Notes: generated from the letters alone by a model not told the origin. Counted from the stretch's first letter, positions 6,185 through 12,755 are shown. The stretch: DNA of 12,755 nucleotides from Campylobacteraceae bacterium (GCA_027040375.1 JALUMJ010000045.1:1-12755), one strand, 5' to 3'. Numbers and translations: made by a program.

Positions 6185-6245
6185 AACAAATTCCTTTGCC
6201 ATCAAGTATAGCAAAATAAAATTCAAAATTCAAGCCCTGACCCCT
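5404..6245. mobile_element. RAYT element with 28-bp terminal inverted repeats
   Basis: The two ends, 5404-5431 and 6218-6245 (opposite orientation), match at 27 of 28 positions, each starting outward with AGGGGTCAGGG. Between them lies only the transposase gene. The element sits between the converging 3' ends of ccoG and rplT, where insertion disrupts no gene. No target-site duplication is evident, which is expected for Y1 transposases. Each end forms a hairpin with bases just outside the repeat. It is not clear whether the ends are true element termini or two REP-type repeats flanking a domesticated gene. Confidence 0.75.
6205..6233 (-). promoter_or_regulatory. Promoter of the transposase gene, -35 inside the terminal repeat
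   Basis: On the minus strand TTGAAT (6233-6228), a 17-base spacer and TATACT (6210-6205) form a reasonable promoter. The start site would be near 6198, about 14 bases before the ATG at 6184. The -35 box lies in the right terminal repeat, so each such repeat would carry an inward-facing -35 box. Confidence 0.5.
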
Positions 6246-6259
6246 TAGAAGAGGTCAGG
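6236..6259 (-). terminator. Hairpin beyond rplT at the right end of the element
   Basis: CCTGACC (6236-6242) pairs with GGTCAGG (6253-6259), with a mismatch and three more pairs inside. On the minus strand it is followed by GCTTGAATTTTGAATTTTATTTT-like sequence rich in T. It begins about 10 bases after the rplT stop and could end the thrS-infC-rpmI-rplT transcript. The T-run is not continuous, so efficiency is uncertain. Confidence 0.45.
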
Positions 6260-6269
6260 TGTGTGTGAT

Positions 6270-6623
6270 TTAAAGTGCGGCTTTAGCTTGGTTTACTACG
6301 ACTTTGAATGCTTCTGGGTCATTCATGGCCATATCTGCTAAAATTTTTCTATCTAATTGTATATTTGCTTTATTTAAAGCATTTATGAAGCGAGAGTAAC
6401 TAATACCATTTAATCTACATGCAGCGTTGATTCTTATGATCCAAAGTTTTCTAAAATCTCTTTTTTTGTTTTTTCTATCTCTGTAGGCATAGACTAGACT
6501 TCTTTCTAACTGCTCTTTCGCTTTTCTAAAATGTTTTCTTCTACCGCTGTAGAAACCTTTTGCTAATTTAAGTATTTTCTTGTGTCTTCTTCTTCTAACA
6601 ACACCAGTTTTTACTCTTGCCAT
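6270..6623 (-). CDS. rplT: 50S ribosomal protein L20
   Basis: A 117-residue basic protein that binds 23S rRNA early in 50S assembly. The N-terminus [20 protein letters not shown] and the globular part ([20 protein letters not shown], then [19 protein letters not shown]) are typical, and the length is normal. The ATG has AAGGAG seven bases upstream. It is the last gene of thrS-infC-rpmI-rplT, the widespread bacterial order. In E. coli and Bacillus, L20 represses its own operon by binding an mRNA structure. Here the 103-base gap before the gene contains hairpins that may have such a role. Confidence 0.98.
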   Translation of the reverse strand: MARVKTGVVRRRRHKKILKLAKGFYSGRRKHFRKAKEQLERSLVYAYRDRKNKKRDFRKLWIIRINAACRLNGISYSRFINALNKANIQLDRKILADMAMNDPEAFKVVVNQAKAAL

Positions 6624-6649
6624 TTATGTCTCCTTGACCTTATATTGGT

Positions 6650-6702
6650 GTCCCTTTTGGGAACTTGCCCTCGTATTTTGAGGGGAAAATCGCAATGATT
6701 TT
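6650..6702 (-). promoter_or_regulatory. Hairpin cluster between rpmI and rplT
   Basis: Three small stem-loops lie in the gap: GTCCC (6650-6654) with GGGAAC (6659-6664, one bulged A) around TTTT; CCCTC (6668-6672) with GAGGG (6680-6684); and AAAATC (6686-6691) with GATTTT (6697-6702). They directly precede the rplT ribosome binding site. They may be an L20 autoregulatory leader or processing sites. Their similarity to a known L20 leader is not demonstrated. Confidence 0.4.
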
Positions 6703-6726
6703 TTATTAACTTTTTGTTAAAACTTT

Positions 6727-6921
6727 CTACTTCATACCTAGCATCAATTTTACAGATGATACATCACGGCTATCTACAGTTTGTGCTTCTTTAAGTCCAC
6801 GCATTCTTTTCGTAGGCTTTTTAGTAAGTATATGACTTCTGTAGGCTGAGCCTCTTTTAATCCTATTCTTTCTAGCTTTAAAGCGCTTAGCTGCACCGCG
6901 TACCGTTTTCATTTTCGGCAT
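6727..6921 (-). CDS. rpmI: 50S ribosomal protein L35
   Basis: A 64-residue, strongly basic protein of the large ribosomal subunit. The N-terminus [19 protein letters not shown] and the [18 protein letters not shown] block are diagnostic, and the length is normal. The ATG is supported by GGGAG six bases upstream. It lies between infC (91-base gap) and rplT (105-base gap), the usual order; both gaps contain hairpins, unlike the overlapping thrS-infC junction. Confidence 0.98.
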   Translation of the reverse strand: MPKMKTVRGAAKRFKARKNRIKRGSAYRSHILTKKPTKRMRGLKEAQTVDSRDVSSVKLMLGMK

Positions 6922-6941
6922 ACTTTCTCCCTTTATATTTT

Positions 6942-6984
6942 AAAGATATCTCTATCTTTTTTATAAGCTGACAATTTTAGCTTA
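6942..6984 (-). promoter_or_regulatory. Two hairpins between infC and rpmI
   Basis: AAAGATA (6942-6948) pairs with TATCTTT (6953-6959) over a four-base loop, and TAAGCT (6964-6969) pairs with AGCTTA (6979-6984). On the minus strand neither is followed by a T-run, so they are unlikely terminators. They could belong to an L20-responsive leader or an mRNA-processing site. AT-rich DNA gives such stems easily, so confidence is low. Confidence 0.3.
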
Positions 6985-7012
6985 AAATCACTTAAAACAA
7001 TATAATTTTTGG

Positions 7013-7528
7013 CTATTTCTTTGGAACAACGAGCATATTTACATAACGCCCTTCAAACATAGGAGGCTTATCTCTATCTCCTAGGTCTTCAACCATAGGC
7101 CAAATTCGCTCGAGCACTTCTTTTCCGGCATTTGGATTTGACATCTCTCTGCCTCTTAAAAATACTCTAAATTTTACATGCTTTCCTTCTTTTAAAAATT
7201 CTCTAGCATGCTTAAGTTTATAATTTATATCATTTTGTGCGATTTTAATAGAGAGTTTAATCTCTTTAACTTCGATAGTTTTTTGCTTCTTTTTTGCTTC
7301 TTTTTGCTTCTTTACTTGCTGATATCTAAATTTACCGTAGTCCATAATCTTACAAACAGGTGGTTTAGCATCGGGGGCAATCAAAACCAAATCTAAGCCT
7401 AAACCTTCAGCGGTCGCTAGGGCTTTATTTCTAGAAATGACACCGTATTGTGTGCCATCATCACCTAAACACCTAACTTCGCTTGCTCTTATGTCGTCAT
7501 TGAGCATTACTTCTTTGCTTTTACTCAA
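7013..7528 (-). CDS. infC: Translation initiation factor IF-3 (TTG start)
   Basis: A 171-residue IF-3, which binds the 30S subunit, blocks early 50S joining and checks the start codon and initiator tRNA. The N-terminal domain starts at [17 protein letters not shown]; the [11 protein letters not shown] linker block, a lysine-rich linker ([11 protein letters not shown]) and the C-terminal domain (RVFLRGREM ... [12 protein letters not shown]) are intact. The start is taken as TTG at 7528: GAGG lies seven bases upstream, and it overlaps the thrS stop as TTGA. The next ATG (7507) would leave only two residues before NDDIR and has no clear binding site. E. coli infC uses the rare AUU start for autoregulation, so a non-ATG start here is meaningful. 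Confidence 0.95.
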   Translation of the reverse strand: MSKSKEVMLNDDIRASEVRCLGDDGTQYGVISRNKALATAEGLGLDLVLIAPDAKPPVCKIMDYGKFRYQQVKKQKEAKKKQKTIEVKEIKLSIKIAQNDINYKLKHAREFLKEGKHVKFRVFLRGREMSNPNAGKEVLERIWPMVEDLGDRDKPPMFEGRYVNMLVVPKK

Positions 7529-9342
7529 AAGTGTACCTCACTAAGTTTCTCCTTCATTTTTGTTTTTAATTCGTCAATACTAAGATTGTACTGTATTCTT
7601 TCTCTTCTATCCCTTAAGGCAACGCTATTCTTTTCAATTTCTTCATCACCTACGACTAAAATCATCGGAACTTTCATCTTTTCAGCATTTCTTATTCTCT
7701 TATTTAAACTCTCGTTTTTAGCTGAAATTTCTGTATCTATCCCCTCGTCCAACAAAATCTCGTGCAATTTTTTTGCATACGCATGGTGAGCATCAGATAT
7801 AGGAACGATAACAGCTTGAGTAGGGGCTATGAAAAATGGCAACTCACCCGCTGTATGTTCTATCAAAATACCGATAAATCTCTCAAAGGAACCCAATATC
7901 GCACGATGAAGCATAACAGGTCTTTTATGCTCATTATCTGCATCCACATATGCAAGATCAAATCTTTCAGGCAAATTAAAATCCACTTGTATAGTTCCGC
8001 ACTGCCATTTTCGCTTCAACGCATCTGTGATTTTTATATCTATCTTAGGGCCATAAAATGCACCGCCACCCTCGTCTATACCGTATTTTATGCCATTGCC
8101 ATCTAACGCATCTTTTAAGCCTTTTGTAGCAGCTTCCCAATACGCATCATCACCTATGGCTTTTTCTGGTTTTGTTGAGATTTCCATCTCATACTCAAAC
8201 CCAAAAGCACTCATAATAGTATCGACGAAATCAAGTATCTCTAAAACATTTTCTTTTATCTGTTCAGGTGTACAAAAAATATGTGCATCATCTTGTGTAA
8301 ATTCACGAACTCTGAAAAGCCCGTGCAGTACACCGCTCATCTCATGCCTATGGACTACGCCGTATTCAAAAAACTTTAAAGGTAAATCTCTGTAACTTCT
8401 GACCTCATCTTGATAAACTTTTATGTGACCAAGACAATTCATAGGTTTTATGCCATATTCCGCATCATCAATAACGGTGAAATACATATTTTCACCATAA
8501 TTATCATAATGTCCACTTACTTTCCAAGCATCACTTTTTAAGATTTCAGGACCTCTTACTGGCTCATACCCTCTTAATCTGTGTGCTTTAAACAAAAGAT
8601 GCTCTAGCCTGCTTCTTAATCTTGCACCATTTGGCAACCAAATAGGAAGACCAGCTCCCACCTCTTCGTCAAATGTAAAAAGCTTTAACTCTTTTCCGAG
8701 TTTTCGGTGGTCTCTTTTTTTAGCCTCTTCTATCATCTTGCTATATTCCATGAGGCTCTTTTTGTCTGCAAAAGCTGTACCGTATATTCTTGTGAGCATC
8801 TCTCTTTTTTCATCGCCACCAAGATATGCACCAGCTACTCTTATAAGTTTAAAAAATCTTAAATATCTTGTATTTGGCACATGTGGACCTCGACACAAAT
8901 CTTCAAAATCGCCTTGCTTATAAGTAGATACTTCGCCATCTGGGATTCTTAAAAAAACTTCTTGCTTTAAATCATCATCCCCAAAATGCACAACAGCTTC
9001 TTTTTTTGTCGTACAAGTTTTTGTAATCGGAAGTTTTCTTTTCGCAATCTCTTGCATCTTTTTTTCTATCGTTTTTAAATCACTATCACTAATCTTTTCA
9101 TCTACTCTAAAATCATAATAAAAACCGTCTTCGATAACTGGTCCTACAAAAAATTTAGCGTCAGGGTACAACTCTTTGATAGCTTGCGCCATCATATGCG
9201 CCGTTGAGTGTCTTATGACTTCAAGTGCATCATCAGAATTGTCAAATAAAACTTTTTGGAAATCACTAAAATCTTGTGAAGCAGCAGTTTGTGTGTCTAG
9301 AAGAGTCTCGCCATCTCTATAGGCTATGACTTCGTTTTGCAT
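7525..9342 (-). CDS. thrS: Threonyl-tRNA synthetase, shortened N-terminus
   Basis: A 605-residue class II aminoacyl-tRNA synthetase charging tRNA-Thr. The editing domain has its HxxxH (H45, H49 in HSTAHMM) and C150/H154 (DLCRGPH), so removal of mischarged serine should be intact. In the catalytic domain the zinc ligands are C303 (PMNCLGH), H354 (DDAHIF) and H479 (VMLHRAI); motif 2 is [12 protein letters not shown] (343-354) and motif 3 [13 protein letters not shown] (484-496). The anticodon-binding domain follows from about 507. Only 44 residues precede the editing HxxxH, against about 72 in E. coli, so roughly the first half of the TGS domain is missing; the tRNA gene 42 bases upstream leaves no room for more. 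AAGGA lies five bases before the ATG. It overlaps infC by four bases. Confidence 0.98.
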   Translation of the reverse strand: MQNEVIAYRDGETLLDTQTAASQDFSDFQKVLFDNSDDALEVIRHSTAHMMAQAIKELYPDAKFFVGPVIEDGFYYDFRVDEKISDSDLKTIEKKMQEIAKRKLPITKTCTTKKEAVVHFGDDDLKQEVFLRIPDGEVSTYKQGDFEDLCRGPHVPNTRYLRFFKLIRVAGAYLGGDEKREMLTRIYGTAFADKKSLMEYSKMIEEAKKRDHRKLGKELKLFTFDEEVGAGLPIWLPNGARLRSRLEHLLFKAHRLRGYEPVRGPEILKSDAWKVSGHYDNYGENMYFTVIDDAEYGIKPMNCLGHIKVYQDEVRSYRDLPLKFFEYGVVHRHEMSGVLHGLFRVREFTQDDAHIFCTPEQIKENVLEILDFVDTIMSAFGFEYEMEISTKPEKAIGDDAYWEAATKGLKDALDGNGIKYGIDEGGGAFYGPKIDIKITDALKRKWQCGTIQVDFNLPERFDLAYVDADNEHKRPVMLHRAILGSFERFIGILIEHTAGELPFFIAPTQAVIVPISDAHHAYAKKLHEILLDEGIDTEISAKNESLNKRIRNAEKMKVPMILVVGDEEIEKNSVALRDRRERIQYNLSIDELKTKMKEKLSEVHF

Positions 9343-9357
9343 ATTATTCCTTGTTGT

Positions 9358-9380
9358 GAACTCTCATACTTTAAGAGTTC
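9358..9380 (-). promoter_or_regulatory. Stem-loop between tRNA-Val and thrS
   Basis: GAACTCT (9358-9364) pairs with AGAGTTC (9374-9380) around nine bases. It starts four bases after the tRNA CCA end on the minus strand. There is no following T-run; the sequence continues into the thrS ribosome binding site. It may guide tRNA 3' processing or sit in a short thrS leader. It is too small for a T-box, and no tRNA-like specifier loop is evident. Confidence 0.4.
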
Positions 9381-9384
9381 GATA

Positions 9385-9460
9385 TGGTGGCCACGATTGG
9401 ACTTGAACCAACGACCACTACCATGTCAAGGTAGTGCTCTACCAACTGAGCTACGCGACC
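9385..9460 (-). tRNA. tRNA-Val (anticodon GAC)
   Basis: The 76-base minus-strand sequence folds as a cloverleaf. The acceptor GGTCGCG pairs with CGTGGCC (two G-U pairs); the D arm is GCTC-AGTTGGTA-GAGC; the anticodon stem CTACC/GGTAG holds the loop TTGACAT, anticodon GAC; the T arm is GTTGG-TTCAAGT-CCAAT. The 3' ACCA is encoded in the gene. It lies between panE (45 bases upstream) and thrS (42 bases downstream), all in one direction. GAC reads GUC and GUU valine codons. Confidence 0.97.
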
Positions 9461-9476
9461 ATAATCTTAGGCAAAG

Positions 9477-9482
9477 ATATTA
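9477..9482 (-). promoter_or_regulatory. Possible -10 box for tRNA-Val/thrS
   Basis: TAATAT on the minus strand lies 16 bases upstream of the tRNA 5' end, in the 45-base gap after panE. No clear -35 is seen. No terminator follows panE either, so the tRNA and thrS may partly depend on readthrough from glmM-lspA-panE. Confidence 0.3.
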
Positions 9483-9505
9483 CTTAAAAATGCCATAAAA
9501 TATGC

Positions 9506-10423
9506 TTAAAGAGGGATATTAGAGAGTTTTTTATACATTTTTTTCATATTTTTTACTTCCAAACCTAAACTCTCTGCATTTTTCACGATATATCCTGTGA
9601 GTGATTCAAATTCAGTTTTGTGTGAATTTTCAAAATCTATTTGCATCGATGTTTTTGAATTATATGGAACATTTTGTATCTGTTTTATAGTTTTTTCTAT
9701 CTCTTTTTCTGTGATATTTATACCCATTGCATTTGCAACAGATTTTATCTCATCTAGTATTTCTTTTAACTCACTCATCTTTTCTTTTGCTATATAGCCC
9801 AATGGCTTATCATAATACGAAGTCATGGTAGCAAACGAAGAAATCAAAAGATATTTAACCCAACAATCAAACTCTACATGTTGGCTTAGTTTTGATTTTA
9901 AACCACTTTTGTTCAAAATATCAGCTAATTGTTGAAGTTTAGGCCCAAATCTGTTTTTATAATCTCCAAAAACAAGATAAAATACAGAAGCTTTTTTTTC
10001 AATCACACCATACTCTTTTATATTTGAAAGCACATAAACACAACCATCTAAAACTGTCCCCTTGCCAATATATTTACTTAACTCTGCTTTATGATTAACG
10101 CCATTTGAGAGTGGGATGATTAGACTATTTTTGTTCACATGTAAGCTTATCATAGGGGCTATTTTTTCGAAACTATAACTTTTCACACAAACAAATATAA
10201 TATCAAAGACTTCATCGCTTTTATCATTGTTCGTATCGATCATATTTTTTGATTTTATTGTAAACTCTTCATCTGTATCTATGATTCTCAAGCCATCTTT
10301 TTTTATAGCTCTAAAATGCTCTCCTCTTGCAAAAAAAGTAACTTGAGCTAACCCTTTTTGCACAAGTTTAGCACCGATATATCCGCCAACTCCGCCAACT
10401 CCAACAATGCCTATTTTAATCAT
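9506..10423 (-). CDS. panE: 2-dehydropantoate 2-reductase (ketopantoate reductase)
   Basis: A 305-residue NADPH-dependent enzyme of the PanE/ApbA family, reducing ketopantoate to pantoate for pantothenate and coenzyme A. The Rossmann motif is G8-V-G10-G-V-G13 (IGIVGVGGVGGYIG). Conserved positions of E. coli PanE appear as N107 (PLSNGVNH), K190 (CWVKYLLIS), S259 and E271 (TSMQIDFENSHKTEFESL). The ATG at 10423 overlaps the lspA stop as ATGA and has AGGGA nine bases upstream, so it is preferred over the in-frame extension to 10459. The family includes reductases of other 2-oxo acids and the substrate is inferred from family membership. Its place behind glmM-lspA suggests co-transcription, not a shared pathway. 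Confidence 0.85.
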   Translation of the reverse strand: MIKIGIVGVGGVGGYIGAKLVQKGLAQVTFFARGEHFRAIKKDGLRIIDTDEEFTIKSKNMIDTNNDKSDEVFDIIFVCVKSYSFEKIAPMISLHVNKNSLIIPLSNGVNHKAELSKYIGKGTVLDGCVYVLSNIKEYGVIEKKASVFYLVFGDYKNRFGPKLQQLADILNKSGLKSKLSQHVEFDCWVKYLLISSFATMTSYYDKPLGYIAKEKMSELKEILDEIKSVANAMGINITEKEIEKTIKQIQNVPYNSKTSMQIDFENSHKTEFESLTGYIVKNAESLGLEVKNMKKMYKKLSNIPL

Positions 10424-10863
10424 TTTGTTTTTTCCCTGTAAGACACAAATATAATCCAAACAACAGCAAAGTCAATCATCACATCAGCAAAATTGAAAAC
10501 TGCAAAATCAAACCATTTGTGCCAATATATATAATCAACTACGCCACCATACACAAACCTATCGTGTAAATTACCGATTCCTGCGCCATACAAGATGCCA
10601 ATAGGCAGTGAATATTTTAAAAAGATATTTTTTTCATACACCAAATATATGCTTATCAAAACAAAGATTATAAGTTGTATGTATTTTAGATATTCTTGCA
10701 AAAATGCCAACATTGAAAATGCTACGCCTTTATTAAATACTAAAATCAAAGATATATACTCACCGTTCCATCTAAAACCATTTAAAAATAGAGATTTTAG
10801 ATTTTGGTCTATCAAAAATACGCCGATTGCGATTAAGACAAAAGATGAGATGTGTTTAATCAT
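10420..10863 (-). CDS. lspA: Lipoprotein signal peptidase (SPase II)
   Basis: A 147-residue inner-membrane aspartic peptidase that removes the signal peptide of diacylated prolipoproteins. Four membrane segments are visible (about 4-20, 62-79, 84-100 and 120-142). Conserved blocks are FNKGVAFSM (43-51), GNLHDR (97-102), VVDYIY with catalytic D110, and FNFADVMI with catalytic D127. The length is slightly under the usual 150-170 but complete. The gene overlaps the end of glmM by eight bases and the start of panE by four, a tight operon. From memory, the glmM-lspA pair is conserved in Campylobacter. Confidence 0.97.
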   Translation of the reverse strand: MIKHISSFVLIAIGVFLIDQNLKSLFLNGFRWNGEYISLILVFNKGVAFSMLAFLQEYLKYIQLIIFVLISIYLVYEKNIFLKYSLPIGILYGAGIGNLHDRFVYGGVVDYIYWHKWFDFAVFNFADVMIDFAVVWIIFVSYREKTK

Positions 10864-12199
10864 TTAAAGCTTTTTTTAGAAAAGTATAAACTTCAGACAT
10901 ATAATTTTCAAGTATTTTCTCATCTTTGCCCTCAAGTAAAATTCTCAGCAAATTCTCAGTTCCAGAATACCTAATAAGAACTCTTATGCCTTCTTTTTCT
11001 ATTTTTTCAACCAATGGTGGAAAACCATCAATCTTATCTAATGGAACTTTGTTTGAAACGGCCAAATTCTTTTGAAATTGAGGATACAAATCAAATGGGT
11101 TAAAGAGTTCGCTGATTGGCTTTTTTTCACTTAAAAAGCAAGCCATTACCGCCAAAGAAGAGATGAGAGCATCACCAGTTTTTACATAATCTGAGAGTAT
11201 GATATGCCCGCTTTGCTCTCCGCCAAAATTCAAATCTTTTTGATTTAAAATGTCCAAAACATATTTATCGCCTACATTGGATCTAAGCAAAGATATTTCA
11301 TTTTCATTTAAATAGTCTTCTAGTGATTTATTACTCATAACTGTAGCGCACATAGCACAGCCCTTGAGCTTATTTTGAGTATTTAGGTAAACTGCCAATT
11401 TTCCGAGTAATTTATCGCCATCTATCCTATTGCCATTTTCATCAACAACCACCAATCTATCTGCATCTCCATCAAAAGCAAAACCAACATCTGCCCTTAA
11501 TTTTCTAACATTTTCACCTAATAATTCAGGATGCATTGCGCCACAATTTAAGTTTATGTTGCTTCCATTTGGCGTGTTATTGATGACAACAACATCTGCG
11601 CCTAGCTCCGAGAAAATTGTAGGTGCAACTTTATAGGCAGCCCCATTGGCAGTGTCAAGAACTATTCTGATTCCTTTTAAAGTCAGCTCTTTTGGAAATG
11701 AATTTTTTATATGAACGATATATCTTCCAATCACATCATCTACTCTTTTGGATCTTCCGATGTCAAATTCTGTTTTTTGATTTTCCTCGATAAGCTCGTC
11801 ATTATGATATATTTTTTCTATCTGGGCTTCTGCCTCAATATCCAATTTATTTCCAAATGAATCAAAAAACTTTATTCCATTGTCAAAATATGGATTATGT
11901 GACGCACTTATCATGATACCCGCGTCACATCTCATGTCTTCAGTCAAAAAAGAGATAGCTGGAGTTGGCATTGGGCCGATTTGCCTTACATCGTAGCCAA
12001 CGGCTGTTAGCCCTGAAACTATGGCATTTTCTATCATATAACCACTTCTTCTTGTGTCTTTTCCTATTAAAAATTTATTTGTAATTGAGTTTTTTCTAAA
12101 GTAAATTCCAGCAGCCATAGCCAACCTCATCGCGGTTGTAGCATTTAGTTTTTTCCCTGCTCTTCCTCTTACGCCGTCTGTTCCAAACAGTTGTTTCAT
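10856..12199 (-). CDS. glmM: Phosphoglucosamine mutase
   Basis: A 447-residue cytoplasmic enzyme converting glucosamine-6-phosphate to glucosamine-1-phosphate for UDP-GlcNAc, the precursor of peptidoglycan and lipopolysaccharide. The N-terminus [11 protein letters not shown] is typical; the phosphorylated serine is S100 in [12 protein letters not shown]; the magnesium loop is D243-G-D245-A-D247-R (AFDGDADR); GGEQSGHI (about 326-333) is the sugar-binding loop and [10 protein letters not shown] (about 410-419) the phosphate-binding loop. All four domains are present at usual length. The ATG has AAGGGGA about six bases upstream. It is the first gene of glmM-lspA-panE, with a TATAAT at 12354-12359 and a leader of roughly 145 bases containing hairpins. 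Confidence 0.98.
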   Translation of the reverse strand: MKQLFGTDGVRGRAGKKLNATTAMRLAMAAGIYFRKNSITNKFLIGKDTRRSGYMIENAIVSGLTAVGYDVRQIGPMPTPAISFLTEDMRCDAGIMISASHNPYFDNGIKFFDSFGNKLDIEAEAQIEKIYHNDELIEENQKTEFDIGRSKRVDDVIGRYIVHIKNSFPKELTLKGIRIVLDTANGAAYKVAPTIFSELGADVVVINNTPNGSNINLNCGAMHPELLGENVRKLRADVGFAFDGDADRLVVVDENGNRIDGDKLLGKLAVYLNTQNKLKGCAMCATVMSNKSLEDYLNENEISLLRSNVGDKYVLDILNQKDLNFGGEQSGHIILSDYVKTGDALISSLAVMACFLSEKKPISELFNPFDLYPQFQKNLAVSNKVPLDKIDGFPPLVEKIEKEGIRVLIRYSGTENLLRILLEGKDEKILENYMSEVYTFLKKALND

Positions 12200-12216
12200 T
12201 TTATGTCCCCTTTAAA

Positions 12217-12231
12217 TTGGGCAAAGCCCAA
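12217..12231 (-). promoter_or_regulatory. Hairpin just upstream of the glmM ribosome binding site
   Basis: TTGGGC (12217-12222) and GCCCAA (12226-12231) form a perfect 6-bp stem with a three-base loop. It ends a few bases before the Shine-Dalgarno sequence of glmM and would be in the mRNA leader. It could influence ribosome access or mRNA stability; this is inference. Confidence 0.45.
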
Positions 12232-12325
12232 GTTAAATTCCTCGCGACTAAAGCTTCGGCTTTGCCGAGAAGAACTAATTTTATTGTTAAATTCCTCGCG
12301 ACTAAAGCTACGCCCTTAGCGAGAA
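12232..12325. repeat. Two tandem hairpin repeats in the glmM leader
   Basis: A 24-base unit beginning GTTAAATTCCTCGCGACTAA occurs exactly at 12232-12255 and 12286-12309, a period of 54 bases. The following about 17 bases are similar (about 11 identical) and end in CGAGAA in both. Each copy can fold: copy 1 has AAAGC/GCTTT around TTCG (12250-12263) inside CTCG/CGAG; copy 2 has CTCGC (12295-12299) with GCGAG (12319-12323). This looks like a small palindromic repeat family duplicated in place. The plus-strand ORF crossing it is not convincing. Confidence 0.75.
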
Positions 12326-12353
12326 ATATTATATTTTTATTTATTGAGCTAAG

Positions 12354-12359
12354 ATTATA
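12354..12359 (-). promoter_or_regulatory. -10 box of the glmM-lspA-panE promoter
   Basis: A perfect TATAAT on the minus strand lies about 155 bases upstream of the glmM ATG. At a 17-base spacing the sequence is TTAGAT, a weak -35. Transcription from near 12347 would include both tandem hairpins and the hairpin at 12217-12231 in the leader. It is the best promoter candidate between glmM and the decayed toxin gene. Confidence 0.55.
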
Positions 12360-12399
12360 CCTTATTTTATGTTATTATCTAATCTTTTGGCACGATAAA

Positions 12400-12537
12400 T
12401 TATTTGGTATAAAATTCACAGTCTCTATGTTTTGCTATGACTTTGTTAATGATTTTTAAGAAGTCTTTTTCTATATAAGTAGCGATTGACTCTATATCTT
12501 CAAGAGCCTCTTCTGACCACTTTAGTGCGGAAGTCAT
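12400..12537 (-). pseudogene. Truncated ParE/RelE-type toxin gene
   Basis: A 45-codon minus-strand frame starting ATG at 12537. Residues 5-25 (LKWSEEALEDIESIATYIEK, then D) match the N-terminal strand and first helix of ParE/RelE-superfamily toxins (WSxxAxxDLxxIxxYI). Such toxins are usually about 90-100 residues, and this frame stops after KHRDCEFYTK. The +1 frame continues with a plausible family-like IETVNFIPNN segment before it too stops, suggesting a frameshift and decay. No intact antitoxin is recognised directly upstream, where the end of the MFS gene lies within 50 bases. It is most likely a toxin relic without activity. Confidence 0.5.
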
Positions 12538-12585
12538 TTAGCCATTCTTTGTTAGCGGTAATAATTATTGGTCTCCTCGTACTTG

Positions 12586-12755
12586 TTATACTGTCTTTTC
12601 AACTGTTTTAGTTCGTTTAGTCATAATATATGTTAAAGGAATTATACCCACTAAAAGTAATGATATACAAAATATTGCAACACCATTAAAATGGTAACTG
12701 TTCCAAATTAAAGCTGGTATTAAAGTTCCTAATGCTCCTCCAAAATAAAAAAATG
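12586..12755 (-). CDS. MFS transporter, C-terminal end only (runs off the window)
   Basis: An open frame enters at the right edge and ends with TAA at 12588-12586, giving the last 55 residues of a protein. The residues FYFGGALGTLIPALIWNSYH and the next hydrophobic helix (VAIFCISLLLVGIIPLTYIM) with a basic tail match the last two membrane helices of major facilitator superfamily drug or metabolite exporters, where YxxGGxxGxxxP is typical of helix 11. It has no start within the window. The substrate is unknown. It is followed by the decayed toxin gene, with no clear terminator between. Confidence 0.7.
   Translation of the reverse strand, partial: FFYFGGALGTLIPALIWNSYHFNGVAIFCISLLLVGIIPLTYIMTKRTKTVEKTV

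Noticed and set aside
6185..6226. Longer start for the transposase at 6226 or 6202
   Set aside because: It would read into the terminal repeat and the promoter; the ATG at 6184 has a good ribosome binding site and matches the family N-terminus.
7762..8395. Plus-strand ORFs antisense to thrS
   Set aside because: They lie wholly within a strongly conserved synthetase gene and have low-complexity, family-less translations.
9358..9380. Terminator or T-box upstream of thrS
   Set aside because: There is no T-run after the stem and the whole gap is only 42 bases, too short for a T-box with specifier and antiterminator.
12232..12309. Possible CRISPR array from the exact 24-base repeats with a 30-base spacing
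   Set aside because: Only two copies, the interval itself is similar between copies, the units are palindromic in a leader position, and no cas gene is present.
12217..12459. Plus-strand 80-codon ORF
   Set aside because: It runs across the tandem repeats and hairpins opposite the glmM leader; its repeated peptide comes from the DNA repeat and there is no good ribosome binding site.
12538..12585. Antitoxin gene preceding the ParE-like relic
   Set aside because: A short open frame reads through here but has no start codon and overlaps the toxin frame; no antitoxin motif is recognisable.

Overview
The window is AT-rich bacterial chromosome. Protein content and gene order point to a member of the Campylobacterota (Epsilonproteobacteria), perhaps a Sulfurimonas-, Sulfurovum- or Arcobacter-like organism. 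From memory, glmM, lspA, a marC-family gene, ccoG, rpsU and yajQ also lie close together in Campylobacter jejuni. The genus cannot be fixed from the sequence alone.

Layout. (1) 1-140: three hairpin-forming sequences, one of them a solitary copy of a repeat that also forms the ends of a transposase element further on. (2) 141-2852, minus strand: a compact cluster of a helix-turn-helix/coiled-coil protein, YajQ, a small membrane protein and a MarC-family protein, followed by a LysE-family exporter. The first three junctions overlap or nearly touch. (3) 2935-5368: rpsU (minus) with a clear terminator, a divergent promoter region, then a plus-strand pair. The pair is a serine-recombinase-like protein that lacks the catalytic residues, and ccoG, the cbb3 oxidase assembly factor; they overlap by 20 bases. 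(4) 5404-6245: an element with a REP-associated Y1 (HUH) transposase bounded by 28-bp inverted repeats, lying between the 3' ends of ccoG and rplT. (5) 6270-12199, all minus: glmM-lspA-panE, tRNA-Val(GAC), then thrS-infC-rpmI-rplT. (6) 12200-12755: a long glmM leader with two tandem hairpin repeats, a glmM promoter, a decayed ParE-like toxin gene, and the 3' end of an MFS transporter that runs off the window.

How the genes work together. Most of the window is housekeeping: translation (ThrRS, IF3, L35, L20, S21, tRNA-Val), cell-envelope supply (GlmM for UDP-GlcNAc, LspA for lipoprotein maturation), pantothenate synthesis (PanE) and respiratory oxidase assembly (CcoG). The accessory interest lies in four places: the inactive recombinase-like protein coupled to ccoG, with a dyad over its promoter; the transposase element, whose terminal repeats appear to supply its -35 box, the end of its reading frame and possibly terminators for both neighbours; solitary copies of the same repeat at other gene ends; and the repeat-containing glmM leader. 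No CRISPR array, rRNA or prophage was seen.
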